Assembly: GCF_002858925.1 (NCBI RefSeq)
Contig: NZ_PJRS01000029.1
Span: forward strand, 1-49,037
DNA: 49,037 bases
From: Caulobacter zeae
GTDB lineage: Bacteria; Pseudomonadota; Alphaproteobacteria; Caulobacterales; Caulobacteraceae
Direction: 5' to 3'
Shown here: positions 18,237 through 26,254 of the stretch, in pieces
How positions within the stretch are numbered: position 1 is the stretch's first letter
Layout: each line of letters opens with the position of its first letter
The notes under the pieces: generated by a model
What the model was told of the DNA's origin: nothing
Seen by the model: only the letters and a program-made list of their open reading frames with translations
The model's database searches: none
Translations under genes and position numbers: made by a program

Positions 18237-20015
18237 TCAGTACGACGGCGTATCGGCCAGGACGCTGGCGCCTTGCGAGCGCAGGCGGGTCTTGGCCATC
18301 TCGTCCAGGATCGCTTCGGAGCGCGGGTCGCCCAGGATCCAGGCGGCGGCGGCCACGGTGCGCATCGAGGCCGAGCTGACGCCCAGGGCCTTCTCCAGGG
18401 CGTCGAACGGCGACTTGGGCCCGCCGATCTTCTTCAGGCGCACGTCGCCCGTCAGCTTGGCCAGGGCCTTGGCCTTGTCGACGGCGTCGTAGAAGCCGCC
18501 CAGCTGGTCCACCAGGCCCAGTTCCTTGGCCTGGACGCCCGTCCAGACGCGGCCCTTGGCGATCTCGCGCACGCGTTCGACCGGCAGCTTGCGGCCCTCG
18601 GCCACGCGATTGATGAAGCCGGCGTAGATATTGTCCATCCAGGCCGAGAAGCGGGCGCGCTGGTCGGCGGTGAATTCCTGGCCCGTGCCGAAGGCGCCGG
18701 CGTAGTCGCCGCCGACGGTCACCTGGCGGGTGTCGACGCCGAAGCGCGACAGGGCCTCGCCCAGGGCGAACTTGCCGCCGAACACGCCGATCGAGCCGGT
18801 CAGGGTCGAGGGCTGGGCCACGATCGCCGAAGCCTGGCTGCTGATCCAGTAGCCGCCGGAAGCGGCGTAGGTGCCCATGCTGACCACGACGGGCTTTCCG
18901 GCCGCCTTGGCGGCCCTCACGGCCGCCAGGATCTGTTCGGAGGCCGTGTCCGAGCCGCCGGGCGAGGAGACGCGCAGCACGATGGCCTTGACGTCCTTGT
19001 CCTCGATCGCGTCGTAGATCGCCTTGGCGGTCTCGTCGGAGTGGATGGTGCTGTCGCCGCCGAACGGCGAGGCCTGGCCGGCCGTGCCGGTGACGATCGG
19101 GCCCTCGGCGCCGATCACGGCGATGGCCGCGCCGGTCTTGGGCAGGTCCTTCTTCGAGCGCGAGGCGTAGTCGGAGAAGTCGATCAGCTTGGCGCCCTTG
19201 CCGGCGCGGGCCAGCATAGCGTCCTGGGCTTCCTTCACCTGGCCGACCTTGTCGATCAGGCCCAGTCCCTGCGCCTGCTGGGCGCTGTAGGGGCCGGCCT
19301 CGATGGCCTTGATCAGGCGGGCCGGTTCAAGCTTGCGGTCCTGGGCGGCGGCGGTGAGGGCGCTGGTGTAGACCGAGCCCATCCACGACAGCGTCGCCTC
19401 GCGGTGGGCGGGGGTGAAGTCGCTGTTCAGGTAAGGGTTGACCGCGTTCTTGTATTCATAGCGCTGCTCGAAGTCGGCCTTGACGCCGTACTTGTCGAAC
19501 AGGCGCTTGTAGAACATCGTCTCGCTGGCCACGCCCACGGCCTGCAGCGCGCTGTCCGGCTGCATCCAGAACTCGCTGGCGGCCGCGCCCAGGCGGTAGG
19601 TCGAGGTCGACATGCCCGAGGGATAGATGCCCTGGCTGTGGGCGATGATCGGCTTCTTGCCGACGCTGCGGAAGTGCTTGAAGGCCTGGGCGATCTCGTC
19701 GGCCGAGGCCGGGGCGATCCCGCCCTCCGGCAGGCGCACGAACACCGCCTTGACCTTGTCGTCGGTCTCGGCGCGGCGCAGCACCTCGATCACGCCCATC
19801 ACCGACTGGCCGCCGCCGCCGAAGGCCGCGAACGGATTCTGCGAATCCTGGTCCGACAGACCGCCGCGCAGGTCCAGCTGCACGACCGAGTTGGTCGCCA
19901 CCGGGGCAGGGCGGGCCGCGCCGGCCGCCAGCACGATCAATATGAAGGGAACCCCGACGAGAAAAAGCACCAGTCCGACGAACACGCCGGCCACGGTCAT
20001 GAGAAACTGCTTCAT
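18237..20015 (-). CDS. sppA: Signal peptide peptidase SppA, 67K type
   Basis: A 592-residue inner-membrane serine protease that degrades cleaved signal peptides. One N-terminal transmembrane helix (FLMTVAGVFVGLVLFLVGV, about residues 4-22) anchors it. Two S49 domains follow. The general-base Lys is in YEYKNAVNPY (Lys189), matching the KSAVEPF Lys of E. coli SppA. The Ser nucleophile is in TYAASGGYWI (Ser386). LRVSSPGGS and TLTGSIGVFGG are also conserved. I chose the ATG at 20015 because the protein then opens directly into the anchor; a longer in-frame start at 20087 adds non-conserved residues. It is monocistronic, between a repeat cluster with its own terminator and tRNA-Pro. Confidence 0.93.
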   Translation of the reverse strand: MKQFLMTVAGVFVGLVLFLVGVPFILIVLAAGAARPAPVATNSVVQLDLRGGLSDQDSQNPFAAFGGGGQSVMGVIEVLRRAETDDKVKAVFVRLPEGGIAPASADEIAQAFKHFRSVGKKPIIAHSQGIYPSGMSTSTYRLGAAASEFWMQPDSALQAVGVASETMFYKRLFDKYGVKADFEQRYEYKNAVNPYLNSDFTPAHREATLSWMGSVYTSALTAAAQDRKLEPARLIKAIEAGPYSAQQAQGLGLIDKVGQVKEAQDAMLARAGKGAKLIDFSDYASRSKKDLPKTGAAIAVIGAEGPIVTGTAGQASPFGGDSTIHSDETAKAIYDAIEDKDVKAIVLRVSSPGGSDTASEQILAAVRAAKAAGKPVVVSMGTYAASGGYWISSQASAIVAQPSTLTGSIGVFGGKFALGEALSRFGVDTRQVTVGGDYAGAFGTGQEFTADQRARFSAWMDNIYAGFINRVAEGRKLPVERVREIAKGRVWTGVQAKELGLVDQLGGFYDAVDKAKALAKLTGDVRLKKIGGPKSPFDALEKALGVSSASMRTVAAAAWILGDPRSEAILDEMAKTRLRSQGASVLADTPSY

Positions 20016-20196
20016 CGGGGTCCCGTTGCGATAGCCAAGGCGCGGCGGCGGAAAAGCACAGGTGGTCGTGCGTCCGTCGCGCTTCAATGTCGTCGCAAGC
20101 TAGCGGCTGTCGCGTTGCGGTCAAATGAACAGCAAGCAACCTGCCGAACTTATCGCCCGTGCGGTGCAGATGAAGGGATTTTCTCGGGAAAGAAGA

Positions 20197-20273
20197 TGGT
20201 CGGAGTGGCAGGATTTGAACCTGCGACCCCTGCGTCCCGAACGCAGTGCTCTACCAGACTGAGCCACACTCCG
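20197..20273 (-). tRNA. tRNA-Pro (anticodon CGG)
   Basis: On the minus strand the gene opens CGGAGTG and closes CACTCCG with discriminator A and an encoded CCA. The anticodon arm is CTGCG-TTCGGGA-CGCAG, giving anticodon CGG. The T arm is GCAGG-TTCAAAT-CCTGC. All four stems pair. Confidence 0.97.
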
Positions 20274-20458
20274 ACTTCCGAAGCCGCGCCGCCGGTTGGC
20301 TGTGCTCGACTTGGGAGGCGGCTTATAGGCGGCGGTCGGGAGAGTCGCAAGCGTGAAAATAGACCCAAAAAAAGAATTTGGAGGGCGTTGCCACCGTCCG
20401 AATCCTGAGCTATCTCCACCGCCTCGCCGCGGCCCACTGGGTCGGCAGCCGTTCCTGC

Positions 20459-20532
20459 TGGGGAATGGTGTAATGGTAACACTGCGGTTTTTGGTACCGT
20501 CATTCTAGGTTCGAGTCCTAGTTCCCCAGCCA
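20459..20532 (+). tRNA. tRNA-Gln (anticodon TTG)
   Basis: The acceptor TGGGGAA pairs with TTCCCCA, with discriminator G and encoded CCA. The anticodon arm GCGGT-TTTTGGT-ACCGT gives anticodon TTG (first stem pair is G-U). The T arm is CTAGG-TTCGAGT-CCTAG. It lies 185 bp from tRNA-Pro in the opposite orientation, divergently arranged. Confidence 0.96.
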
Positions 20533-20979
20533 CTCTCTTCAATCTCTTCGCTGATCAGCAGCTCCCTTCCGGAGCGGCGTTTACATCGCGATCTCCTTCT
20601 TCCTTCAAGCTGTGCTTTACCGGCCCGCGCCGTCGCGCGTCCGAGCCCTTGCACGATCCTCCCGGCATGTTCGCTTCGATCTGAAGATGGCGGTGAGGCG
20701 CGCGGCGAATCTCGATCCCGCGCCCGGCCCTGTTCAAAAGTGCAGTTGCACGCGAACCTTTCCGGTCTTCGCGACTGCGAAAACGTCCGTGGTGGAAACT
20801 GAACTTGAAGGCGAGCGCAATCGCTTACGGCTAAGGCTTTGAAAATCCGCCATCGACATTGTTGCTACGAAATAAAGCCTGTTTTCGCGGAGCGTTGCTC
20901 GTTCGATTGCGTATTTGTGTACTTGTAATTCCACGGGGCGGGTGTATTTCCGAATTTAAAGTCATTGTGGAGTGACGCC
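20533..20979 (+). other. Gene-free region upstream of the first mucR
   Basis: 447 bp with no credible gene. Overlapping short open frames on both strands lack ribosome sites and recognisable sequence. The second half (about 20840-20975) is clearly AT-richer than the surroundings and is the likely promoter region. A small palindrome GTGCAGTTGCAC lies at 20740-20751. MucR proteins in other alphaproteobacteria bind AT-rich DNA and repress their own genes, which fits such a region, but no specific site is proven. Confidence 0.4.
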
Positions 20980-21417
20980 GTGGAAGACAAATCGACCCTG
21001 ATCGAGCTGACCGCCGAGATTGTGGCCAACTATGTGGCCAACAACACGACCTCGGTCTCTGACCTGCCGGCTCTGATTCGGGCCACGCACGACGCCCTTG
21101 CCGGTCTTGGTTCGCCGGAAGCGCCGGTGACCGAAGCCGTTACCAAGGCTACTCCGGCCCAGATCCGCAAGAGCATCACGCCGGACGCGCTGATCAGCTT
21201 CGAGGACGGCAAGCCCTACAAGACGCTGAAGCGCCACCTGACCACCCACGGCATGACCGTCGCCGAATACAAGTCGAAGTGGGGCCTGCCGGCCGACTAT
21301 CCGACCACGGCGCCGTCCTACAGCGAAGCCCGCTCGGCCATGGCCAAGGCCCTCGGCCTGGGTCAAGGCGGCCGCAAGGCCAAGGCTCCGGGCAAGGCCC
21401 GCGCCCGCAAGGCCTGA
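20980..21417 (+). CDS. mucR: MucR/Ros-family transcriptional regulator, paralog 1
   Basis: A 145-residue regulator. The N-terminal region (LIELTAEIVANYVANN) matches the MucR oligomerisation domain. The zinc-finger region reads SITPDALISFEDGKPYKTLKRHLTTHG and continues MTVAEYKSKWGLPADYP, a MucR hallmark. The usual first ligand Cys is Ser here (SFED), while Asp and two His remain. It resembles zinc-lacking MucR relatives described in Mesorhizobium. A basic tail (GGRKAKAPGKARARKA) may aid DNA contact. In Caulobacter, MucR proteins work with CtrA and SciP in G1-S control. The GTG at 20980 is chosen because GGAG lies 8 bases upstream; the TTG at 20965 has none. Confidence 0.92.
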   Translation: MEDKSTLIELTAEIVANYVANNTTSVSDLPALIRATHDALAGLGSPEAPVTEAVTKATPAQIRKSITPDALISFEDGKPYKTLKRHLTTHGMTVAEYKSKWGLPADYPTTAPSYSEARSAMAKALGLGQGGRKAKAPGKARARKA

Positions 21418-21450
21418 TCCTCGGTTCTTTTAAAGAGCCCCGAAAACACG

Positions 21451-21484
21451 AAAGCCCCGCCGGTCCGCCGGCGGGGCTTTTGCT
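21451..21484 (+). terminator. Rho-independent terminator of mucR paralog 1
   Basis: AAAGCCCCGCCGG, loop TCCG, CCGGCGGGGCTTT, then TTGCTTT. A perfect 13-bp stem 33 bases past the stop. It also offers an A/T-flanked stem to the convergent acetyltransferase at 21505, so it may act in both directions. Confidence 0.93.
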
Positions 21485-21504
21485 TTGAGTGGCGTTGCGG
21501 CGAC

Positions 21505-22050
21505 CTAGACGCCGCTCAGCGACATGCCGGGCGCGTCGGGCGGGGTGTCGCCGCCGCCGTTCAGGGGGCGCTGCATCCACACCAGGTCGACCCAGCGGTC
21601 GAACTTGTAGCCCATGGCCGGGAAGACGCCCTTGTGCGTAAAGCCGAGCGCGGCGTGGACGCCGATCGAGGCGGCGTTGCCGCTGTCGCCGATCACCGCG
21701 CACATCTGGCGCAGGCCCAGGGCCTCGCAGGCCTCGATCAGCGCCTTCAGCAGCGCCTTGCCGACGCCCTTTCCGGCCGCGTCGGGGGCGACATAGATGC
21801 TGTCCTCGACGGTATAGCGATAGGCCGCCCGCAGCCGGAACGGACCGGCATAGGCATAGCCCAGCACCTTTCCGTCCAGTTCGGCGACCAGGTAGGGCAG
21901 GCCGCGGTCCAGGAACGCCGCGCGCCGACGGGTCATTTCGGCCTCGTCGGGCGGGACTTCCTCGAAGGTGCCCAGGCCATTGAGCACGTTCCAGCCGTAA
22001 ATGGCCGTGATCGCGCCGATGTCGGCCTCGGTGGAGGGGCGGATGATCAA
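21505..22050 (-). CDS. GNAT N-acetyltransferase, phosphinothricin-acetyltransferase-like
   Basis: About 181 residues. It starts IIRPSTEADIGAITAIYGWNV, the typical opening of the Pat/YncA group of GNAT enzymes. The acetyl-CoA loop is VAPDAAGKGVGKALL (about residues 92-106), and SGNAASIGVHAALGFTHKGVFP completes the fold. Such enzymes acetylate amino groups of small amino-acid-like compounds; the natural substrate is unknown. I place the start at the TTG at 22050 because a GGAG ribosome site lies 6 bases upstream and the product then begins at the conserved motif. An ATG at 22068 adds six residues and overlaps the repeat element. Confidence 0.88.
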   Translation of the reverse strand: MIIRPSTEADIGAITAIYGWNVLNGLGTFEEVPPDEAEMTRRRAAFLDRGLPYLVAELDGKVLGYAYAGPFRLRAAYRYTVEDSIYVAPDAAGKGVGKALLKALIEACEALGLRQMCAVIGDSGNAASIGVHAALGFTHKGVFPAMGYKFDRWVDLVWMQRPLNGGGDTPPDAPGMSLSGV

Positions 22051-22070
22051 GCGAAACTCCAGAAACACAT

Positions 22071-22185
22071 GAACCCCTCCCCCTTGCGGGGAGGGGCAGG
22101 GGTGGGGGTGTCGGCACCGTGCCGGCCAATGACAGCGTCGGCGCCCCCATCCCCAACCCCTTCCCCGCGAGGGGGAAGGGGCTTT
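22071..22185. repeat. Bipartite inverted hairpin repeat (family B)
   Basis: The left hairpin CCCCTCCCCCTTGCGGGGAGG is followed by GGGGTGGGGGTG, a spacer of about 45 bases, then GCCCCCATCCCC and a right hairpin CCTTCCCCGCGAGGGGGAAGG. The same order of parts appears at 31807-31936. It sits between two minus-strand genes. Confidence 0.85.
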
Positions 22186-22186
22186 C

Positions 22187-24367
22187 TCAGGCCTTCGTCC
22201 AGCCCTTGTCGACAGCCCACACGGCGAAGGCGTAGTCGAGCGCGATCTCCTTGAGGAAGTCGAAGCGGCCCGAGGCGCCGCCGTGGCCGGCTTCCATGTT
22301 GATCTTCAGGAGGATCGGGTTGCCGCTGGTGGTGTTGGCCCGCAGCTTGGCGGCCCACTTCTCCGGCTCCCAGTAGGTGACGCGCGGATCCGACAGGCCG
22401 CCGGTGGCCAGCACGGCCGGATAGGGCTTGGCCGTGACGTTGTCGTACGGGGAATAGCTGGCGATGTAGTCGTAGGCCTCCTTGTCCTCCAGCGGATTGC
22501 CCCATTCGGGCCACTCCGGCGGGGTCAGCGGCAGGGAGGTGTCGCTCATGGTGTTGAGCACGTCGACGAACGGCACCGCCCCGATGATGCCCGACCACAG
22601 GTCCGGCCGCAGGTTGGTGATCGCGCCCATCAGCATGCCGCCGGCCGAGCCGCCATAGGCCACCGTACGGCCCTTGGCCCCGTAGCCGCCCGCGTGCAGG
22701 TGCTCGGCGCAGGCGATGAAGTCGGTGAAGGTGTTCTTCTTCTTGAACTTCTTGCCGTCCAGGAACCAGCCGTAGCCCTTCTCCGAGCCGCCGCGGATGT
22801 GGGCCGTGGCCCAGATCCAGCCGCGGTCGACCAGGCTGAAGTTGCGGATCGAGAACGACGGGTCCATCGACATGCCGTAGCTGCCGTAGCCGTACAGCAG
22901 CAGCGGCGCCTTGCCGTCGAGCTTGACGTCCTTCTTCATCAGCACGGTCACCGGCACCTCGGCGCCGTCGGGCGCCTTCGCATAGAGGCGCTTGGTCACG
23001 TACTTGCTGGGATCGTGGCCCGAGGGGATTTCCTGGGTCTTGCGCAGCACCTTGTCGCCGCTGCGCATGTCGTAGTCGAACCACTGACGCGGCGTGGTCG
23101 GCGACTGGTAGACGTAGCGCAGGGTCGGGGTGTCGAACTCGTAGCCGCCCTCGACGCTCAGCACATAGGCCTGCTCGTCGACGACGATCGGCTTTTCGGC
23201 CTTGGTGGCGCGGTCGGTGATGACGATGCGGGTGTTGGCGTTGACGCGCTCGACGCGGACCAGGTGGTCCTTGTAGGCGGCGTGGCCGGTGATGAAGGTC
23301 CCCGGCTTGTGGGCCACGAAGTCCTTCCAGTTCGCGCGGCCCGGATTGTCGACCGGCGCCTCGACCAGCTTGAAGTCGATGGCGTCGTCGGCGTTGGTCA
23401 GGATGACGAACTTGCCGTCCCAGTGCTCGACCGAATAGCGCAGGCCCGGCGTGCGCGGCTCCACGGCTTTCGGCTTGGCGTTCACGTCGCTGGCCGGGAT
23501 CAGCAGCGTTTCCGACGTCTCGTGGTCGCCGGCGCTGATGACGATGAAGGCGTCCGAGCCGGTGACGCTGACGCTGACGAAGAAGCCGTCGTCGGGCTCT
23601 TCATAGACCAGCACGTCGTCCTTCAGCCCGCCGCGCGCGGGGCGGCGATAGATCTTGTCGGAGCGGCCGTTGTCGTCGCGGTGGGTCCAGAACAGCCACT
23701 TGGAGTCGGGCGACCAGGTGAAGTCGCCGGTGCTGCTGTCCACGGGCTCGGGCAGGATTTCGCCGGTGGCCAGGTCCTTGACGTAGATCTTGTGGACTTC
23801 CGAGCCCTGCGCGTCCTCGGCATAGGCGAACAGCTTGTGGTCGGGGCTGTGGTCGGCGGCGCTGACCTGGCTGTAGGCCTTGCCCTTGGCCAGGGCGTCG
23901 CTGTCGAGCAGCACCTCTTCGCCGTCCGTCTTTCCACGGGGACGCCGTGCGTAGATCGGATGCTGGCCGCCCAGGGCGAAGCGCGAATAGTAGTCGTACG
24001 GGCCGTCAGGCGAGGGGACAGAGGAGTCGTCCTCCTTGATGCGGCCCTTCATCTCCTCGAACATTGCCTTCTGCAGGTCCTGGGTCGGGGCCAGCATCGC
24101 CTTCACATAGGCGTTCTCGGCGGTCAGGTGCTCCTTGACCTCGGCCTTGATCAGGCTCGGATCGCGCAGGACCTTCTGCCAGTTGTCGTCCTTCATCCAG
24201 GCGTAGTCGTCGACGCGCACCCGGCCCAGCTGCTCGATGCGCTTTGGAACCTTCTTGGCGACAGGAGGAACGGGCTTGGCGGTGGCGGACATGGAACTCC
24301 CGGGGATGAGGGCGGAGGACGTGGCGGCGACGGCGGCAACGCTCGTCATCATTTCGCGCCGGTTCAT
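22187..24367 (-). CDS. ptrB: Oligopeptidase B-type S9 serine peptidase, exported
   Basis: A 726-residue prolyl-oligopeptidase-family enzyme. After an N-terminal export signal with an Arg-Arg pair (MNRREMMTSVAAVAATSSAL, Tat-like), residues about 70-430 form the beta-propeller (VHKIYVKDLATGE, WSPDSKWLFW and similar blades). The alpha/beta-hydrolase domain holds the Ser in YGGSAGGML (Ser574), the Asp in TGGLSDPRV and the His in EAGHGGASGR. YGYGSYGMSMDPSFS and HIRGGSEKGYGW are typical of oligopeptidase B, which cuts short peptides after Arg or Lys. Most homologs are cytoplasmic, so the predicted export is worth noting. Divergent from the trypsin-like gene at 24473 with 105 bp between starts. Confidence 0.92.
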   Translation of the reverse strand: MNRREMMTSVAAVAATSSALIPGSSMSATAKPVPPVAKKVPKRIEQLGRVRVDDYAWMKDDNWQKVLRDPSLIKAEVKEHLTAENAYVKAMLAPTQDLQKAMFEEMKGRIKEDDSSVPSPDGPYDYYSRFALGGQHPIYARRPRGKTDGEEVLLDSDALAKGKAYSQVSAADHSPDHKLFAYAEDAQGSEVHKIYVKDLATGEILPEPVDSSTGDFTWSPDSKWLFWTHRDDNGRSDKIYRRPARGGLKDDVLVYEEPDDGFFVSVSVTGSDAFIVISAGDHETSETLLIPASDVNAKPKAVEPRTPGLRYSVEHWDGKFVILTNADDAIDFKLVEAPVDNPGRANWKDFVAHKPGTFITGHAAYKDHLVRVERVNANTRIVITDRATKAEKPIVVDEQAYVLSVEGGYEFDTPTLRYVYQSPTTPRQWFDYDMRSGDKVLRKTQEIPSGHDPSKYVTKRLYAKAPDGAEVPVTVLMKKDVKLDGKAPLLLYGYGSYGMSMDPSFSIRNFSLVDRGWIWATAHIRGGSEKGYGWFLDGKKFKKKNTFTDFIACAEHLHAGGYGAKGRTVAYGGSAGGMLMGAITNLRPDLWSGIIGAVPFVDVLNTMSDTSLPLTPPEWPEWGNPLEDKEAYDYIASYSPYDNVTAKPYPAVLATGGLSDPRVTYWEPEKWAAKLRANTTSGNPILLKINMEAGHGGASGRFDFLKEIALDYAFAVWAVDKGWTKA

Positions 24368-24472
24368 TGGACAGATTCCCCCTCGGATGCGTCAGAACGC
24401 CAACTTGTTGCGGCAGGGGCGTCTGGTCAAACTCATACGACGTCTAAGGTTAAATCGGAGGACGAGGCGTAC

Positions 24473-25321
24473 ATGGCTTGGGACCTGTCGGTCGATCTGA
24501 TCCAGGCGACGGTGCAGCTGGAGCAGCCGCTCGCCGATGGCTCGCGCACGGTCGGCACCGGATTCCTGATCGAGGATCCCACGCCCGACGGCCGGCCGCG
24601 CACCATCCTGGTCACCGCCGCCCACGTCTTCGACCGCATGCCCTCGGTGTCGGCCAAGATCGGCTATCGCGTGCAGAGCAAGGAGGGGGTCTGGCGCTAT
24701 GACCCTCGCACCCTGAAGATCCGCGACGGCGACCACCCGCTGTGGGTCAAGCATCCCAGCCGCGACGTCGCCGCCATCGTCGTCGAGGCCCCGCCAGAGT
24801 TCGCCAAGGCCGCCATTCCGTTGGCCTGGCTGGCGCAGGACGACACCTTCAACAAGTACAGCCTGGGCCCCGGCGACGAGATGATGGCCCTGGGCTTCCC
24901 CCGCGGCCTGTCGGCCAACACCGCGGGCTTCCCGATCCTGCGTTCGGGTCGGGTTGCGTCTTATCCGCTGGCTCCGGCCAGCGCCTTCCCGACCTTCCTG
25001 ATGGATTTTTCGGTCTTCCCTGGCAATTCGGGCGGGCCGGTGTTCATGGCCGAAGGCGCGCGCCGCCGTCCGGGCTCGACCGAAAGCCAGGAGGTGCAGT
25101 TCGTCGCCGGCATGTTGACCCAGCAGGTCGAGCTGTCGGGCGAGCGCCTGGAGATCGGCATCGTCACCCACGCCAAGTACATCCGCGAGACCGTGGCCCT
25201 GCTCGACAAGCCGTCCGGGCCGCCGCTGATCCAGGCCGCGCCGGCCAAGCCGCCCAGTGTGGCGGCCGCCCAGGACGTCGTCGCGGTCCAGGCCGTCGCC
25301 GCGCCCGGCTTCAATCGCTGA
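24473..25321 (+). CDS. Trypsin-like (S1-fold) serine protease without a signal peptide
   Basis: 282 residues. The catalytic triad is readable: His51 in VTAAHVFD, Asp98 in SRDVAAIVV and Ser186 in FPGNSGGPVF. The GTGFLIED stretch before the His and LGFPRGL before the Ser match trypsin-like peptidase domains (Trypsin_2). The C-terminal 45 residues are Ala/Pro/Val-rich. There is no hydrophobic leader after the ATG at 24473, which has a GGAGGACGAGG ribosome site, so it looks cytoplasmic, unlike HtrA/DegP, and there is no PDZ domain. The role is unknown. It precedes the CsbD gene by 90 bp, but that gene has its own stress-type promoter. Confidence 0.88.
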   Translation: MAWDLSVDLIQATVQLEQPLADGSRTVGTGFLIEDPTPDGRPRTILVTAAHVFDRMPSVSAKIGYRVQSKEGVWRYDPRTLKIRDGDHPLWVKHPSRDVAAIVVEAPPEFAKAAIPLAWLAQDDTFNKYSLGPGDEMMALGFPRGLSANTAGFPILRSGRVASYPLAPASAFPTFLMDFSVFPGNSGGPVFMAEGARRRPGSTESQEVQFVAGMLTQQVELSGERLEIGIVTHAKYIRETVALLDKPSGPPLIQAAPAKPPSVAAAQDVVAVQAVAAPGFNR

Positions 25322-25350
25322 TTTTGACTAAATCGGCTCCAGCCAAGCTA

Positions 25351-25376
25351 GGAACCATTGCTCCCGGGGCCCCGTT
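25351..25376 (+). promoter_or_regulatory. EcfG/SigT-type general-stress promoter
   Basis: GGAACC, 16 bases, CGTT: an exact match to the EcfG (SigT in Caulobacter) consensus, ending 35 bases before the CsbD start codon. A possible housekeeping promoter overlaps it (TTGACT at 25324, 17 bases, GCTAGG). The match and the stress-family downstream gene support each other. Confidence 0.8.
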
Positions 25377-25411
25377 CGAATGGGGAGTTCAACGCTAGCA
25401 GGAGCAAGCCA

Positions 25412-25594
25412 ATGAGCACCAATCGTGTGGAAGGCACCATCGACAAGGGCGTGGGCGCCGTCAAGGAAGCCGTCGGCAAGGCCACGGACAACGAACGCCT
25501 CGAAGCCGAGGGCAAGGCCCAGAAGGTCAAGGGCGACGTCCAGAACAAGGTCGGCCAGGCCCAGGACAAGATCGGCGACGCGATCAAGCGCTAG
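25412..25594 (+). CDS. CsbD family general-stress protein
   Basis: A 60-residue, highly charged and hydrophilic protein with the CsbD pattern VEGTIDKGVGAVKEAVGKAT, LEAEGKAQKVKGDVQ and GQAQDKIGDAIK. CsbD-like proteins are abundant in stressed or stationary cells and form helical, probably intrinsically flexible structures; a molecular function has not been settled. The ATG at 25412 is preceded by AGGAG. It has its own EcfG-type promoter and a terminator, so it is a monocistronic stress gene. A second CsbD-like protein, as a lipoprotein, is encoded at 39330 behind a similar promoter. Confidence 0.9.
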   Translation: MSTNRVEGTIDKGVGAVKEAVGKATDNERLEAEGKAQKVKGDVQNKVGQAQDKIGDAIKR

Positions 25595-25617
25595 GCTTGG
25601 TCCGATCCCCAGAAACG

Positions 25618-25652
25618 AAGGCCCCGGAGCAATCCGGGGCCTTTGTCTTTTT
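25618..25652 (+). terminator. Rho-independent terminator of the CsbD gene
   Basis: AGGCCCCGGA, loop GCAA, TCCGGGGCCT, then TTGTCTTTTT. Perfect 10-bp stem 24 bases after the stop. Confidence 0.93.
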
Positions 25653-25657
25653 CAGAT

Positions 25658-25700
25658 CCTCCCCCTCTGGGGGAGGTGGCGCGAAGCGCCGGAGGGGGGC
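25658..25700. repeat. GC-rich intergenic hairpin repeat (family A)
   Basis: CCTCCCCCTCTGGGGGAGG, then the inner hairpin GGCGCGAAGCGCC, then GGAGGGGGG. Compared with 32-73 and 18031-18074 the inner stem has compensating changes (GCGC for CCGG), which preserves pairing. It separates the convergent CsbD and MaoC genes. Confidence 0.82.
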
Positions 25701-25738
25701 CGTTTTCAGCTTCCGAAAAGCTGACCGCCCATTCGCCC

Positions 25739-26188
25739 CTAACCGCCGTAGATGATCGAGATCGTCTCGGCCACGCAGGCCGGGCGCTCCTCGCCCTCGA
25801 TCTCGATCGTGCACTCGTTCTTCATCTGGAGGCCGCCGGCCTTGGGCTCGACGCTGACCAGCTTCTGGCGCATCCGCACCCGCTTGCCCACGCGCACCAT
25901 GCTGGTGAACCGCACCTTGTCGCAGCCGTAGTTGATGCCGCGCGTCACGCCGGTGACGTGCAGGATCCCCGCGCCCAGCATAGGGATCAGCGACAGCGTC
26001 AGGTAGCCGTGGGCGATCGGCCCGCCGATCTCGCGCGTCGCCCGCTCGACGTCGATGTGGATCCACTGGTGGTCGCCGGTCGCTTGCGCGAACTGGTTGA
26101 CCCGCTCCTGGCTGATCTCGACCCAGTCGGACACCCCGACCTCCTGCCCGACCAGGCTGGCGATGTCGGCGAAGGCGATCTCTTTCAT
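25739..26188 (-). CDS. MaoC-like (R)-specific enoyl-CoA hydratase
   Basis: A 149-residue single hot-dog-fold protein. The catalytic Asp and His of MaoC hydratases lie in QATGDHQWIHID (about residues 36-47), followed by GGPIAHGYLTLSLIP. The family hydrates trans-2-enoyl-CoA to (R)-3-hydroxyacyl-CoA in fatty-acid or polyhydroxyalkanoate metabolism. The ATG at 26188 is chosen because GGGAG lies 8 bases upstream; the ATG at 26203 would place that motif inside the gene. An operator-like palindrome at 26200 lies just before the ribosome site, suggesting repression by a TetR-type acyl-CoA sensor. Confidence 0.9.
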   Translation of the reverse strand: MKEIAFADIASLVGQEVGVSDWVEISQERVNQFAQATGDHQWIHIDVERATREIGGPIAHGYLTLSLIPMLGAGILHVTGVTRGINYGCDKVRFTSMVRVGKRVRMRQKLVSVEPKAGGLQMKNECTIEIEGEERPACVAETISIIYGG

Positions 26189-26199
26189 GAGGCGTTCTC

Positions 26200-26215
26200 C
26201 CAAACGTTTGTTTGG
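26200..26215. promoter_or_regulatory. PsrA/FadR-type palindromic operator candidate
   Basis: CCAAACGTTTGTTTGG is a 6-4-6 perfect inverted repeat that fits the published PsrA pattern (G/C)AAAC-N2-4-GTTT(G/C). It lies 12 bases upstream of the MaoC start. A similar site with one mismatch lies upstream of the crotonase at 31953. Regulator identity is inference. Confidence 0.6.
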
Positions 26216-26254
26216 AAGAGATCACGGGCGATCGCCCGGGGCAACTCCCGGCAG

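Noticed and set aside
20197..20532. The tRNA pair considered as an integration site for a genomic island
   Set aside because: Neither tRNA 3' end is repeated nearby, and no integrase gene is present in the window.
20612..20934. Two short overlapping frames (20612-20842 plus, 20734-20934 minus) upstream of mucR
   Set aside because: No ribosome site, no recognisable sequence and biased toward an AT-rich promoter region.
22283..25321. A 1012-codon plus-strand frame that runs from opposite oligopeptidase B into the trypsin-like gene
   Set aside because: Only the last 282 codons, from 24473, look like protein; the rest is the antisense of the peptidase gene.
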